A DNA stretch of 64,000 bases from Aurelia coerulea (GCA_039566865.1 CM076944.1:9942501-10006500), one strand, 5' to 3'. Shown: positions 1-13,500, counted from the stretch's first letter. Notes: generated by a model from the letters alone, not told the origin. Numbers and translations: made by a program.

Positions 1-127
1 AAAGCTGCTTCTAATTTTTGAAATTGTTTTGAAGAGCATAACGAAACAAATATTATTTGTCTTTTGCTTTTGATTTTACAATGGATTTTTTTTGAAGACT
101 GACATTTTTCAGAAAAGTACTATTGTT

Positions 128-290
128 CAACAGACGATTACACTAACAATGGCGGTGAGGAACTTTTTACCAAGATGCAATGCGTTCTAATTACGAATCT
201 TTAACGATTCTGTAGGAATTCGATTAAAGAACGCGATGCATCTTGGTAAAAAGTTCCTCGCCGCCATCTTTAGCGTAATCGTCTATTGTC
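128..290. mobile_element. Small palindromic element
   Basis: Arms AGACGATTACACTAACAATG and GAACTTTTTACCAAGATGCA with their complements at the right. Confidence 0.82.
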
Positions 291-2047
291 TAAAAACGGT
301 CACAAAAAGGCAAAATATTCAAACATGCTTATTGCCTTGAAGCACGCATTTAGAGAATCAGAATAAGACTGGACTGAAAGAGATCGTTAAAGGCTGAACC
401 TAGAAACAAGGAATTGTAAACTGCGATCAAAACAGTGCCATGACTCTACAGGTCATGCTTGCAACAAATTGTCACATTAACCCCTAGGTTATGCTCCATG
501 ACGCCAGCCCAAAATCTAGCTGGAATTCAGAACTTTATTTTTTAGCAATATTAGATAAAAAGGGCCTAATAGATCACAGTGCAGAGGGCTTGGTGGGGTC
601 TTTTAGCCCCTTAATAGCTTTCAAATATTTGTTCCTTGAAATGCTTCGAGACGAGAAAGCAGCTTGAATAGCGCATTGATTTTTGGCTGATATAAGTTCT
701 AGTTTTGAAATGCCCGTAAAAAAAGACTTTCGTTGGTGATGATGTGCATCAATCAAATAGTGCAGAAATTTTACACAAGGGTCGTTTTCCGGCGATCTAC
801 TGTAATAGGAATGGTCTCAAAATTTTCCTAGGACAAGCCCCAGACCTCCAAATTTGCTTCCTCCACTTGCAGCTCCCTAATATGAAAATCGTCCCGACTG
901 GCTTGAAAATAGTTTGCTATGATAGAAGGGAATGAGCCTTAGGGGCGTACCTAGGGGGTTGTAATGTGTTCCAGACCTGCCATTTTCCATAAAAACAGCA
1001 GTTGTGCCCTAAATTTCATCCAATTTTTCTCAAATCATCGATTTCATTACTTTGGAACCGGCATTTTCTTCTTTTCTGTGCCAAAAAATTTTCTGCTCAT
1101 TGCGCTCGCACAGCATACTTATATAGAACATGAAAACAGAGACAGATAATTTGGGCATATAATCCAACGTCGCAACTTTCTGGGCAGACTTCAGCTAAAA
1201 TATGCGAAGTGGTTTAAGCATCAGGGGGCACTTTTATGGGATCTTTGAGAGCAGAACTTTGAAAGAATTTGAATTCTCCTATCTAAATCCTATCTGTCCT
1301 ATCTAAATCAGAAATACATTATCTGCATGCAACATTTCAGCCTCGCAACCTCGCAACCTTAGCCCTTAAAAATTGCCTACAATCACTAAACAATGGTTGA
1401 GCCACCCTAAGATTGTCGGTTTTGCCTCTGTTCTCCCCTTTCCCCATTAGCAGTGCTGTAATGCCAGACAAAGGTTGCTGAATCGCTCTTGTCAGCTCAA
1501 CCAATCATTGACATTGGTGAAAGGGGTGGCGAAAGGAGAATTTGTTCAAGTTGGCTCGAAAATTGTATAGGTGATAGTAGATGCTCGTCTGCCTTTCTTG
1601 TTGTTTTGAAGAGTTTTCCATTGTTTTAACAGGTTTGAGACATCTTTAGTGGGGTCAGTGCATCTGCATTCTCCCATAGCCTAGTAATAATACATTTTTC
1701 CGTGAAACGTGAAAACGCTATATTTTTAAACGTGAAACGTGAAATTGAACATTTTATTTCCGTGATTCGTGATCCTGACCCCCCCTTTACCACCCTCTCT
1801 ATTCACGGGCTTCTAATTTGAGGCAAGCAGTCACGAAGCAGCAGTCACGAAGCAGTCCTCTGTGCAGAATCATATGCATGGAGATCTTTTGGTTCAGTGT
1901 GACCACGTGCCTTCCCCCAGTCAATGCGCCATTGTTTTGTTTGCTGTAATTCTGCACCTTTCCTCTCAACTTCACCTGCGACGTTTGCATCTGTAGCTGT
2001 GTATAGGCCTTAATCTATAGCATCAAAAGGCTCTTAAAAACGGAGTT
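291..2047. other. No gene recognised
   Basis: AT-rich sequence with short chance frames. Only a weak inverted similarity of TTCTCCCCTTT and AAAGGAGAA around 1430-1545. Confidence 0.6.
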
Positions 2048-2964
2048 CTGTAATACACATCTCTAATCTAAAATAAAACGGTTGATTCTGATGCATTTTG
2101 AGGTGCTGAACACGAATATAAAAAGTTCACACCTCTAGGGGGCGCAGTTTTTTCAAAAACTGGGGGCCTAGTTTTGATGACGTCACAATAGTCTTTTGCG
2201 GAAAAATTTGTGATAATTGAATTTGAATTGTTTAGCCCCCAAGAGATCAATCTGAGGAAATATTTTGTATTAGAAACATATGTTCCAGCTCTTATAATTT
2301 CTGATCTACGAGCCCTTAAAGTTTTCAAAAATTGCTGACTCAGCTTTTTTTCGTAATTTTTATTTTCGGTTACATACATCCAATGTTTACTTGCAAAATG
2401 TCATTCGATTCATCTCAACGAGCTCTATAAGATAGCGCTAATTGTATCTGTGTATGCTGTTCTGATTTTGTTTCACAGATGGAACAAATTTCCTTTGTTC
2501 CATGTATGTTCATTCACTAAGGAAATTTGTTCCATCTGTGAAACAAAATCAGAACAGTATACACAGATACAATTAGCACTATCTTATATAGCTCGTTGAG
2601 ATGAATCGAATGACATTTTGCAAGTAAAAATTGGATGTATGTAATCGAAAATAAAAATTACTAAAAAAAGCTGAGTCAGCAGTTTTTGAAAACTTTAAGG
2701 GCTCGTAGATCAGAAATTATAAGAGCTGGAACATATGTTTCTAATACAAAACATTTCATCAGATTGATCTCTTCAAAAAGCAATTCAAATTCAATTATCA
2801 CAATTTTTTTCGCAAAAGGCTATTGTGACGTCATCAAAACTTAGGCCCCCGGTTTTTGAAAAAACTGCACCCCCTAGAGGTGTGAACTTTTTTTATTCGT
2901 GTTCAGCACATCAAAATGCATCAGAATCCACCGTTTTATTTTAGATTAGAGATGTGTATTACAG
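2048..2964. mobile_element. 917-bp palindromic element
   Basis: Arms start CTGTAATACACATCTCTAAT and converge on GGAACAAATTTCC repeats near 2480-2540. The minus-strand frame at 2068-2379 is just one arm. Confidence 0.9.
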
Positions 2965-3383
2965 AGGTGACACGATAGCGCCTCACAGATAAAGGCCTAG
3001 TAGGAGGGGGGTCCTTCTACCTTCGGTGATGCTGCGAATGCTAGCCTCTGTGCAGGCCGCCGGTTACATCATCCTCTAAACTTGACTTATTTGCATAATG
3101 AATACTATCAATAAGTGGCTAATGATGCGTTCGTTCTAGAAAACGATTGTTTGAACATAATTAAGCTGCTAATGAAGTCAAGAACGTGCCAATTCTGGGT
3201 AAATTTGTTGTTGTGCCAGGGTAAACATCGTGGTGATTTATCCATCTTATGGTGTCAAATCTGTCTAACAAGAAATACGCGGGAAACTTCTGTCTTGTAT
3301 GCGCTTTCTGTGCGCTTTCTTTATTTCAGTGCCAATTAGCAGAGATAAAACGTTAATCAATTGCTTTAACGAGCGTGACGGAC

Positions 3384-3405
3384 TTTCTTTCTTTCTTTCT
3401 TTCTT
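3384..3405. repeat. TTTC microsatellite
   Basis: Five tandem TTTC units just upstream of the receptor relic. Confidence 0.9.
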
Positions 3406-3469
3406 ACTGACCTGGAGCCCCTCTTAGATTACAAAGTACTTTGTAATCAAAAAGCAATGTCATATCAGA

Positions 3470-4751
3470 TTGATATCATGTGATGTTTTGAGACAACGCA
3501 GCCAACCAGGCCAAGCTTCACGAAACTCAAAATTAATGATGGAAGATCAGCTGGAAGATGTTCGCGATGAGACAGTTCTCGTTGTTGATCCTCCCAGAGT
3601 ACGGAAGATAAACATCAACGAAAAAGAGCTGCGTCTGTTCAGGATTACCTTGCGTCTATTTGGCTGATGGCATCCACCTCAAGCTTGGTGGTTGGAAAGA
3701 GCTGTTTATCCAGTTGTAGTGAACTTGTCGTTAGTTAGCACTTCTTGCATTCAATATCATCCCTTTTATCATGATATTTGGTGCTGGTTTTTTTGCCTCG
3801 AGTCCTAGTAGTTTTGCGAACGAAGAGTTCCAGCTGCTTTCATGTTGTGCGTTACTACGTTTGTGGCTTTGGATAATTCATGTGCTCACTATAAAGTATT
3901 TCAAAAAGCGGACTCTTGAACAACATATCCTTGACTTGGAGTTGCACGAGGCATCCTTCAACATATGGAAGGAAATAACTACAAGGTTGAATGTCTTGCT
4001 TTCAATTTCAATAGTATTGACAACAGTCGTTATTGTGTTGCCAATCTGTGCAAGTTATCTGGATCAACTCGGAATGGCCTTTTTGGGATGGAATGGGTTA
4101 TTTGGCAGCCTTGTTTGCCCTTGGGACCTCCCCATCGAGTTATCCTTTACGTGGGTCATGTTTTTGCTATCCAAAACCAGCGAAGTTCGTTTGGAGCAAA
4201 TGCAGAGAGAATTTGCAAACTGGAATGAGGGAGTCGAAGATGCCATTCACCATCACTGTCTTCACTACTCTGAAAAAATACGTTTATCCAGCAAGGCCCT
4301 GTCTGGAATTTTTGTCATTCACAATGTCTTTATGATCGTTGCCACACCATTTTTATTTCACCTTATTATCGAAATTATAAGAAACGACTGGAAACTCTCG
4401 CCCTGGTCTCATATTCTCAAGTATCAAGTACCCATACTTATAATATACCTGTTCGTGATGCTTGTTTGCTGGATTGCCCCATTGTATTTTGCTGAACAAC
4501 TTGCAGCCAACGAAACAAAATTTAAGGAGACTATAAATGACTTTTGTCCAGGAAATATGCAGCCACCAGTAATAGCTGAAGGTGACACTCCCACAACATT
4601 CTGCTCCAGGCAAAAAGTCCAGCTACTACTCTCTTATTTACAAGGGAAAAAGATGGGTTTTGTTGTTGGAGGCTACAGTTTCCAGTTGAAGTTATCATAT
4701 TTGTCGTTTTATCTGAGCCTAATTGTACTCGCTATCAAGCTTCTTACATGA
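3470..4751 (+). pseudogene. Intronless 7TM gustatory-receptor-like relic
   Basis: Two frames together give a seven-pass protein of about 405 residues. Frame one (from 3470; ATGs at 3536 and 3539) gives a charged N tail and ELRLFRITLRLFG, then TGA at 3665-3667. The same frame continues WHPPQAWWLERAVYPVVV, TM1-like, to a T7 run at 3788-3794. There the frame shifts to the one that runs uninterrupted to the TAG-less end at 4749-4751 (TGA). Further hydrophobic segments follow: LLRLWLWIIHVL, VLLSISIVLTTVVIVLPI, LSFTWVMFLL, FVIHNVFMIVATPFLFHL, ILIIYLFVMLVCWIAPLY, and the final SYLSFYLSLIVLAIKLL. A long cytoplasmic N tail, seven TMs, a short C end and a Gly/Phe/Ser-Tyr pattern in the last TM fit the insect Gr/Or and animal Grl superfamily; this is a structural guess. 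The TGA differs by one base from TGG (Trp). Confidence 0.6.
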
Positions 4752-5373
4752 TCAGGACATTGCAGATAACAAGGCTGAAGTACATTGCATCGGCTTTCTT
4801 CTTTATTATTCCATTTATTTTTCTAAAATATGTGATAAACACAAACTCGATAGTGACGATAAACTCGATAAGTTGACTTGATAACGAGTTCGAAACGTCG
4901 TGTTTTTTATGTCCCTGCACGTTTTCTCATTGAATTGAATTGAAGTTGTTCTTGTCGCCTGCAGTTGTAGGCAGCTATAGAAGTGCACTCTTTTTCGATC
5001 AATTTTTGTTAAGAAACTACCCTCTGAATTAAAAAAGCTAAATTAAAAAACTTGTTTGACACTGTGCAGTAATAACAACTGTTTCGACATTTTTTCTGAG
5101 AGCGAATTATGTTACTAATTTTGAGATTTTTCCAAAGCAATTTGAGAGCCATATTCTGACAAAACCGAATTAACTCTACACCTCCAGCATTACGAATTGT
5201 AAGAACCTCATTGAAAGAATCTCAAAGAACTATATCAGCAGTTCTTCGTGAATTATGCTAAACTGTGAAATTCAATTTTTGAAAATTGAGAAACTCTGCA
5301 AGAAAGAAATATTTACTATAAGAACTTGCTTCAAGTTAAGCAACCGAACTACAAAGGTCGGACCCAAGCTTCT

Positions 5374-6085
5374 GAGCCAAATCTTTAAATCTGTATAAAA
5401 AGGTGGGTGTCAAATTTTTTGGCCTATATCTGTTCATTGAATGGCTTCAAAAGAAACCTTTGCTACTGAGAAAGAATTCTACCGTTGAACATTTCAGAAC
5501 TTTTAAATATTTCTCGAAATTACAGCGTATTTTGACCGAGCAAAAACTGCGTAGAATGACGTCATTGACCAATCTCATATAAGGAAGTGTTTGGATATGT
5601 AAGCTTTTCGAAATGATAAATCAAGAGTTGAAGGCCCAAGGAAGAAAATATCAAGGGTCTTTAATAATTTCGGATATTAATATGAAAATGCGAATAATTT
5701 CGGGATCTGCTCCAGAAAGCTGGAAGGGCTCATTACGAATTTTCGCGCATGCGCACGCAGTTTCTGCTCTGTCGCATACTTTATAATTCAACTCATCTCA
5801 GGATATGAAGTCATCAAATTTCTAAATCGTAAACCAGAAGAAGAGTGACAGACTTAAGCTTGATGCTATGTTGTAGACATCCACAAACTATGGTTTTCTC
5901 GAACGTTTTGCCAAGTTCCGTTCAAAATTTTGCATTTAATTCTCAAAACAGAAGAAAAACACTGTTATTCCGAAGATATTGAAAATTCTAACGGTAGAAT
6001 TACAGTGAAATAACTAAAGTCTCTTTGAAGCCATTCAGTTCAAAGAAATAGGTAGCTGAATTTGACACCAACCTTTTGCTGGAGC
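5374..6085. mobile_element. Palindromic element, GGTGGGTGT family, copy 1
   Basis: Left AAATCTTTAAATCTG and AGGTGGGTGTCAAATT; right AATTTGACACCAACCTTTT. Arms degenerate. Relatives at 60133-60632 and 62478-63130. Confidence 0.75.
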
Positions 6086-6440
6086 CTGGAACCTGGAAGC
6101 TATGCTGCTTCTGATAAATAATGAGAGTAACGGAGAGAGACCATCGATGAAAATTCATATGCTATCAATCTCAGCAACGACTGCAAACATTTCTTCATCC
6201 AAATTCTTAATACAACAGTTAACCGAAAACGCAACATGATAACAAGACAGAAGCTTAAAGGGAATCGACATAGTTAAAAGCTGGCCCGGGCCAAGTTAAA
6301 AATATAATTATTGTATTCAACAACTTTGACGCCTGCCGTTTCATTGTGTGGCGAAGGAAACAATGGATTTGTGGGCATTTTTAATTTTTCAGCCTATTTA
6401 TAGCAGCTTGTCCATAAAGGTATGTCTATTCCTTTCGTAA

Positions 6441-6545
6441 GCAAGTGTTTCCATTAAATCGGGAAGGCAACGCAGACGATCGCAGACGATCGCAGACTGT
6501 CGCCGATCTCCTTACGATCGCTCTACGATTTAATGGAAACCAGGC
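6441..6545. mobile_element. Short hairpin element with long flanking duplication
   Basis: Arms GTTTCCATTAAATCG and complement; core has CGCAGACGAT three times. The 18-mer TAAAGGTATGTCTATTCC lies on both sides (6415-6432 and 6547-6564). Related hairpin at 60028-60128. Confidence 0.7.
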
Positions 6546-6569
6546 TTAAAGGTATGTCTATTCCCTTTG

Positions 6570-7510
6570 CTGTACAAGATAAACTTGCAACAATCCTAAA
6601 CTTTTTCTCCCTAATGCAGGCAAGTAGCAGCCGATAAATTGCAAATGACGATGTTTTTTACATGTCTGAGCCCCGTAGAATTCGCCAGTGCTATTAGATT
6701 TTTTATGCCATGAACGATCATAAAGATACAGCTGGATTCTGAGCGACGAGTTTCAGATGTGTTTAGCCTAAACACACGAAAGGCAACAGGCAGGCTAAAG
6801 AAATTGTAAGCCACGCGCCAATTTGAGAGGAGTTTTTCATTGAATTTGATGATATTGGCCAGCTGATCTTTATCTTTGTTTACAAAAATCTTGTACAGCC
6901 CCTTTACAGGTAGACCTACTTCTCCTTCGCAGCGTCACCTTAGTAGCTTACGCCCCCGCAGAAGAAATTATATTCTTTTATTGCTGATGGTCCACTGAAT
7001 AGACTTGGAGCAAGTCTACTTTACAGGTGGCTTGAAGCAAAAATTTGTACTGGTGGAAATGATATCGTTTAACAATTTTTATATCTAGCTTCATTTTCGA
7101 GTTATCCACCATTTTGTAAAATTGGCTGATGAGGTCATTTTGTTTGCAAAAAGTCAAGAAATTATGATGCAACGTTGACTATATTTCCAACGGTAAACCT
7201 AATCAAATATTTTTCAATTTCTATTCCTTTCTAAACAAGTTTTTGCCAACCGTTAAGTAACATGTCAAGCTTTTAAACAATTTATAATCCACGAAGGTAA
7301 AAGTTTCTTGCAACTGTAACCTTTCTGATATCAAATACAACTATATTTCCAAACATTATCCTAGTAATTTGCAAACAAAATGCTGTCATCAAGTGATACT
7401 TCAACTCAGTGAATAATTCGAATACAGAATTAAATGAAAAATGATTTTATACAGCATTATTTATCATTCAACAGTGCTATTCATTTACATCAATAAAATT
7501 TTTCGCTTCA
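6570..7510. other. No gene recognised
   Basis: AT-rich, short frames without family features, no clear repeat. Confidence 0.6.
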
Positions 7511-7985
7511 GGTCACCTTTAAGCAACATTCACAATTGAGGCGATTTTGCATTGCGACGCGGCGTGAAAAGCTATTACTCTCGAGTATCGAATAATCGTC
7601 CCTCCCCCCGCTTATCAATTTTTGAAAAATTTTCCAACCCCCACCCTCCTTTTATCAATTCTTCAAAATTGAGATGACAGTGAACACTATTTTTTTAAAT
7701 AGATAAAAAGATACGTCTTTAACTAAGAAAATAACTATTTTTCAATTTTTCGAGCCTCCCCCTCCCGATTATTTTCTCCCCTGATTATTATCATATCGAA
7801 CCATTTCCAGCCCCCCCCCCCATTTATTCTCACCCACCCTCCGTTTATTTGGTACTTGAGAGTACGTTATGAATCCAAATTTTGCGCATTGGCCATCCGT
7901 CGCTTCGCGATTCATTGTATCTGGAAAGCGTCAAGAACGAGGCTTCAAATGTGAATTCAGCTTTACTGCTAAAGGTTGCTTAACA
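7511..7985. mobile_element. Degenerate inverted repeat with pyrimidine-rich core
   Basis: Left CACCTTTAAGCAACATTCAC and ACTCTCGAGTA; right TACTTGAGAGT and AAAGGTTGCTTAAC. Core has C-rich tracts. Confidence 0.55.
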
Positions 7986-8625
7986 AAAGACACATCACTT
8001 TCAGCAAACGTTCGTTAATACCCAATTCAGGTCAAGTCACCGGCAAATACCGTTAGTGTGGCCGTGGATAATCAAAATTGCATTCTTACTCACTGCATTC
8101 TTATTCTATCTCTTCCACGGGATTGTTAGAAAAGGTTGACAACGTGGCTTTTCCTTCGTTCCTCTCTTGTCACAACGAGGATGTCACCAATACGGTATTC
8201 GAATAAAATCCTAACTGCTTTCGCGCCCGAGCTCCTACGCAGCGATAAACTTCTACTCAAAGTAAGTCGTGTTCAAATTCCACCTCTTTCAAAATATTTG
8301 CCGTTTTCGCGTGAACGGGAGGCCAATCCGTAAAATTCCTTATGTCGTTTTCAGATTTTGCCGGTATCGTGCTATTATTGCAAATCATGGCAACGCAAAT
8401 CTTCCAACATCCTGGCAAAACTTCAAGATTTTTACTTACTATTAAATACTTTACTTGATAATACTAGTCCGGAAAATCATCGTCAAAGTAGTCCACTGCA
8501 GATTCAACTTTAGGTTTTGCATCCATTGTTTTCTTTTGAATCCTACGAAAAGGGTATAAGTATAGCATAAGAAATTGTGTGGAGCAAATCAAGATTGCTG
8601 GAGTATTGAGTGAACTTGATTCTTA

Positions 8626-9157
8626 GGCCCTGTTCACACTGTTCCGTATTCATACCAAAACGGAGCAAAACTTCTCCATTTTGCCTTGCGTTCACAGTAC
8701 TCCGCTGTGAAAACGAGGTTTTTCGAATATGCTGATGAAAATGGATAAATTTGAAAACTATGCGTTTGAATACGCTCCATGTTAAGTGTGAATGCCAGAT
8801 ACGGAGACAGTTCAAAACGCTTGTATTCCTTACCATTATTATCATCTTTATAATTGTTTGTAAAATAGAAATTAATTGTGGAAAAGTTTAGACCATGTAT
8901 CTTTCAGATATTGCGTCTTATAAATGAAAAAAAGCGTTGGCTGTTGATTACAAAGGGCTACAAACTCGCGATTGGTGCCTGTATGACAGCTACTAATGAG
9001 AGGCTTTGTTTTGTAAAGGGGTCAACAACACCGTTTTGCTGGGGCACTGTGAATGAATATCGTATTTATAGTATAATCATTTGAAAACAGAGCAATGTGA
9101 ACGGCTGGCGTTCTCAAAAAAGAAAACTAATAAGGATACGGAGCAGTGTGAACTTGA
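8626..9157. mobile_element. Harbinger-like palindromic MITE, third family
   Basis: Left TTA then GGCCCTGTTCACACTGTTCC, right GGAGCAGTGTGAAC. Right target site eroded. Confidence 0.78.
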
Positions 9158-9183
9158 TAAATGAAAAAAAGTTAAATGCACTA

Positions 9184-9786
9184 CCGGGTGTGCCAAAATA
9201 AACTATGCACGTTTGGCAGGCCACAATAAATCGTTCACTGGATCGATTTTGAAGATTCATGACTTAATCTTTAGCAAAAAGTCTGAATTAGATTCTAATA
9301 TTTTTTGCAAATTTTTCTGCTTTCAGTTTTTAGAGCCAGGCGCGAGTTTCTTAAAAGTTTCGTTTTCAAAAACCCTGAAAACGATAAAAAAACATCGATC
9401 AAATTTTCTAAAGAATCGACATGAATGGAGAAAGAGAAAACTTGTTCGTGGTGATTTGGGATTTAGAAATCGATTATTGTATCGATTAATTGTATCGATT
9501 GATTAATCGATTTCTAAATCCCACGAAAAAGTTTTCTCTTTGTCCATTCATGTCGATTCTTTAGGAAATTTGATCGACGTTTTTTGATCGCTTTCAGTGT
9601 TTTTGAAACGACACTTTTAAGCAACTCGTGTCTAGGTCTAAAAACTGAAAGCAGAAAAATTTGCAAAAATTCAAGAATCTAATTCAGGCTTTTTGCTAAA
9701 GATTAATCCATGAATCTTCAAAATCGGTCCAGTATACGATTTATTGTGGTCTGCCAAACGTGCATAGTTTATTTTGGCGCACCCGG
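9184..9786. mobile_element. Palindromic MITE, CCGGGTG ends, copy 1
   Basis: Two arms of about 280 bp read outward from a centre near 9490. Ends are CCGGGTGTGCCAAAATAAAC and its complement, preceded by TA. The second copy is at 33792-34396. Mariner-like by TA site and terminal sequence. Confidence 0.9.
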
Positions 9787-10480
9787 TGATATAACTAGGT
9801 ATATGTATACGAACATATTCCGCAGGTGCATTTCTCACTACCCATGATTTTGTTTCATTTCAAAAAGCTGCAAGAGATGAGCTTTGCTTAATTCTGTCAC
9901 TAAGAGTGTTTCAGAGAAGACTCCCTCTGAAAGATAGAGACTCTGGGCAAAGATATTCCTTGATTTTTGGAAGATTACAAAGATATTTTATCCTCAGGTC
10001 GTAATTCAGTTCTTTCCTCTCACGAAATTCCCACACATATCAGTACAGTGTGAGTTTATTGATCGATTTATAAATTTCAATCATCATTTTCAGGAGATTT
10101 TCAACATGGATTGTTTGGTTGTTTCCTCGTCTCAATGATAACTGAAAGGAGAATTCGTAATCCTGGCAGAGTGCCCACAGAGTACGTTTATGTGCTTTGT
10201 TTATTGCGCTGTTCGCAGCATTGCTACAGAAGAGCCATACCAGAGGAAATAACTGAAGTTCGATAGGCTGACGTCGTTACAAATTCTTGCAGCTTGAGCT
10301 GGCGAGAGATGCATGGTTATACTTGCAAAGAGAGAAAGGCATTTAACCATGAGGTTCAACCTCGTCCCCAGTCCCTTTTGTCGTTTTTGGACTTGATATG
10401 ACGAAAGTTCCTGGGGACGAGGTTGCTTGAGATCAAATATATTTCAAGAATTATTGAAAAGTTTCTATTTATGTTCACAC
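9787..10480 (-). other. Presumed NFX1 3' untranslated and flanking region
   Basis: Follows the NFX1 stop. Holds the AATAAA candidates (10205-10200, 10060-10055) on the gene strand and a short inverted pair around CCTCGTCCCCAG and CTGGGGACGAGG near 10355-10425. Confidence 0.5.
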
Positions 10481-10598
10481 TTACCCTTGAAAGGTTAACG
10501 GTTTGTCTTCAAAGCTAAGAACAGAAAGACTTGGAGGTGGTTTGGTAATCTTTCTTTCAACAACTGTTGACAACTTCGGATTAAGCAATGCAGATTCC
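10481..10598 (-). CDS. NFX1: NFX1 exon 25: C terminus and stop
   Basis: 118 nt after TTTTAG. Encodes [17 protein letters not shown] then [20 protein letters not shown] and TAA at 10483-10481, resembling the Pro-rich human tail. The stop overlaps a perfect donor-like GTAAGT (GT at 10484-10483), so a further downstream exon cannot be excluded; I saw none. AATAAA on the minus strand at 10205-10200 and 10060-10055 are candidate poly(A) signals. Confidence 0.85.
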
Positions 10599-13500
10599 CT
10601 AAAAAGAGAACATAATTCGAAAGCACGTCAAACAAAATCTTCTCGGGGTGAGAAGCACGGAGTATCTTTGAAGACCGGCGCCAAAAGATGATTAACGATC
10701 GTTCCTTGTCAAACGGTTATCAAAGACCAAATTTAAACAAATATGATGAATAGTTGCTAAACTACGGCCTCACAAACGATAAATTTTTTTATTTACCCAG
10801 TAAGTACTGAAGATAAGAAAATTATAGCACTAGGTACGACCATTGGCGTCAAATAAAACAAAGATTGCACGACTGGTTAATGCATCTTCATGCATCTTCA
10901 CTTAATGGCTTGATAGGAACTTGATTTAGGATTGAGCCCCCCCCCCCCATTAATTTAGGATTTACGATGATTTTAAGTTGTTTCAAAACAATCCCATGAA
11001 TTCTTGCAATAAAATGCAAAAACACTGCAATTCTGAAAATAATCAACCTATCAAAATTGCCAAAAATCAAATTATAGCAAAGTACATGGAGTTTCTTTGA
11101 AGTCATTAAATAAATTGAATTTGCATCAACCATTTCTGCTGTCCGTTTTAAAGTAAAGACATATGCCTATGCCCTGTGCCTATGCCCTAGACGCGGCCCT
11201 TAATACCTTCTTGACAGGTTCGCGTAATGAAAGTAAATAAACCTCCTAACTATTCTACAAGGGTCTGCATAGAATCATAAACAAGGACAGATTTTTTAAG
11301 ACAATAGCATGAGATGCTTTTGTTGACACCTGAATTCAAAGCGATTAGCGACTGCAAACAAAGGAAATTCCCTCAACCAGTAATTCAAAACAAACAAAGC
11401 CGCCAAAGTTTTTCAGAAATCCAGGTATCTAGCTCGCTCGTTGTGCAATGCAGAAATTGTTTTTAAGAGCAAATATGAGCATATATCGAAAGGAGAAGGA
11501 TATATCTACACATCTACCTCGGGCATTTTATTTCTTTGGTTCAAAAGCCAATTGGGAGGCGATTCAATTTTCTTATATTTTAATTCTCTTATTTTTTGGA
11601 TGTAATAAAAACACTTACTGCTCAGCTTCTGAACCAAACAAATAAAATGCCTAAGGTAGATGTGTAGAGATATATCCTTCTTCATTCGATATATGCTCAT
11701 ATTTGCTCTTAAAAACCATTCTGCAATGACAACGGGCACTCTAGCTACCTGGGTTTCAGAGAAACGTTTGCGGCATTGTTTGTTTTGAATTACTGGTTGA
11801 GGAAATTTCCTTTGTCTGCGATCGCTAATCGCGTTGAATTCAGGTGTCAACAAAAGCAACTCATGCTATTGTGTTACAAAATCTGTCCTTGTTATTTTCA
11901 TACATTTCGTAGAATATTCGAATGTGCACGACAGTGATAGACGCTATAACGACACCTAATCGAACCCTTCCTATAAAGATGTATTTAACAAAATCGCTCG
12001 ATCCAGACTTTTTTAGCATAGCTAAAAGATTTATTGCAACGGTGGTGCTTACCGTGTAGCAGTGACTACTGTATTCCGTTTAGGTTCTGCATCATAACTC
12101 GCTGTTTTGCAATTGTAAAGTCCTGCAATTTCATGAATCAGCTTTCTATTATTCGTGTTCATTGGTTGAAATGAATGAGTGATCTGTGACATGGAGCTCT
12201 ATGAAGAAATAAGTAAAAACCGCGTAACGAAATACCTCGAACAGGAGAATGGACAGAATTGTAAATAAAAGCAGTGTTTTCATGGCAAAAGGAACTACCG
12301 GGTGAGCCAGAAAAAAGTTCCCACTTTCTAAAATTCGTAGCACCACAAGTACTTCGTGGATTTGAATGATTCAAATTCTAGTTGAAAGCCAAAAGATCGA
12401 AGTATTTTTATGATTTTTCTCGTCTTCTTACGAGCACTACAAATATAGGTAAATTCAACTTTACAAAAATTTCATGGCTGCAAAATGACAGAAAAAGGCC
12501 TAAAACACTTGATCAAATCGTTAGGACTCTCCTCACACAGAACAATACGCACATGCGTTTCACCTCTCTCAAGAGTTACAAGAAATAGATTCTCTTACAG
12601 ATACTAAAGATTTTCAATCCCATGGCAATAGATGTGCAGACGATATCTCTCACCCATGAGAAATTGCATTTTCTCTGTTGTTCTGAGCGAGGGGTCCTTT
12701 ATGATTTGATCAAGCATTTTAGGCCTTTTTCAGTCATTTTGCAACCATGAAATTTTTGTAAAGTTGAATTTACCTATATTTGTAGTGCTCGTAAGAAGAC
12801 GAGAAAAATCACAAAAATACTTCGATCTTTTGGCTTTCAACTAGATTTTGAATCATTCAAATCCACGAAGTACTCTTGATGCTATGAAGTTTCAAAAGTG
12901 GGAACTTTTTTCTGGCTCACCCGGTATTTTGTTACAATTTAGATCCACCCTTTCAATGCCTTAACTCCTCAAAATGACGAAAATAATTCAAATTTAAACT
13001 GTCAAACTTCGTTTCAGATCATGTCAATATCTTTCACAGATATTTTGATCTAAGGATTCAATAAGAAAATGGGAGAAGATCCATGCACAAGCAATGTACT
13101 ATTGAGGATACATTAGCTTACACAATCTACAAAGAAGTTCCATAATGACGCCCTCATTACTTTAAATACAAGAAAACAGTGGGGGAGCTTGGAATAAAAG
13201 AGAGGGTAAACAAAATCTTCCTAAGAATATGTACCCTTCAGGATAACTCCGGTGTTGGTATGATTGATGATGAAATAAAACAATACTGTCATGAATGGTG
13301 TATCGTACTCTTTCTCACTATATTTTGTCTTTCCTCTGCGAAATTATTGAAAGAAGAGACCAGTGCGTAGTAACCTCATCAAGCACAAAAATTGGTGACC
13401 TCTGACATCAAGTTTAACGCGTACGAGGCTGCCCTATTGTTTTCTTGCCTCTGAATTGTGGCGAGCCTCTTTTCCCCGTACTCATGAAAGACATGGAGAG

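Noticed and set aside
2068..2379. 103-residue minus-strand frame
   Set aside because: One arm of the 2048-2964 palindrome; no family features.
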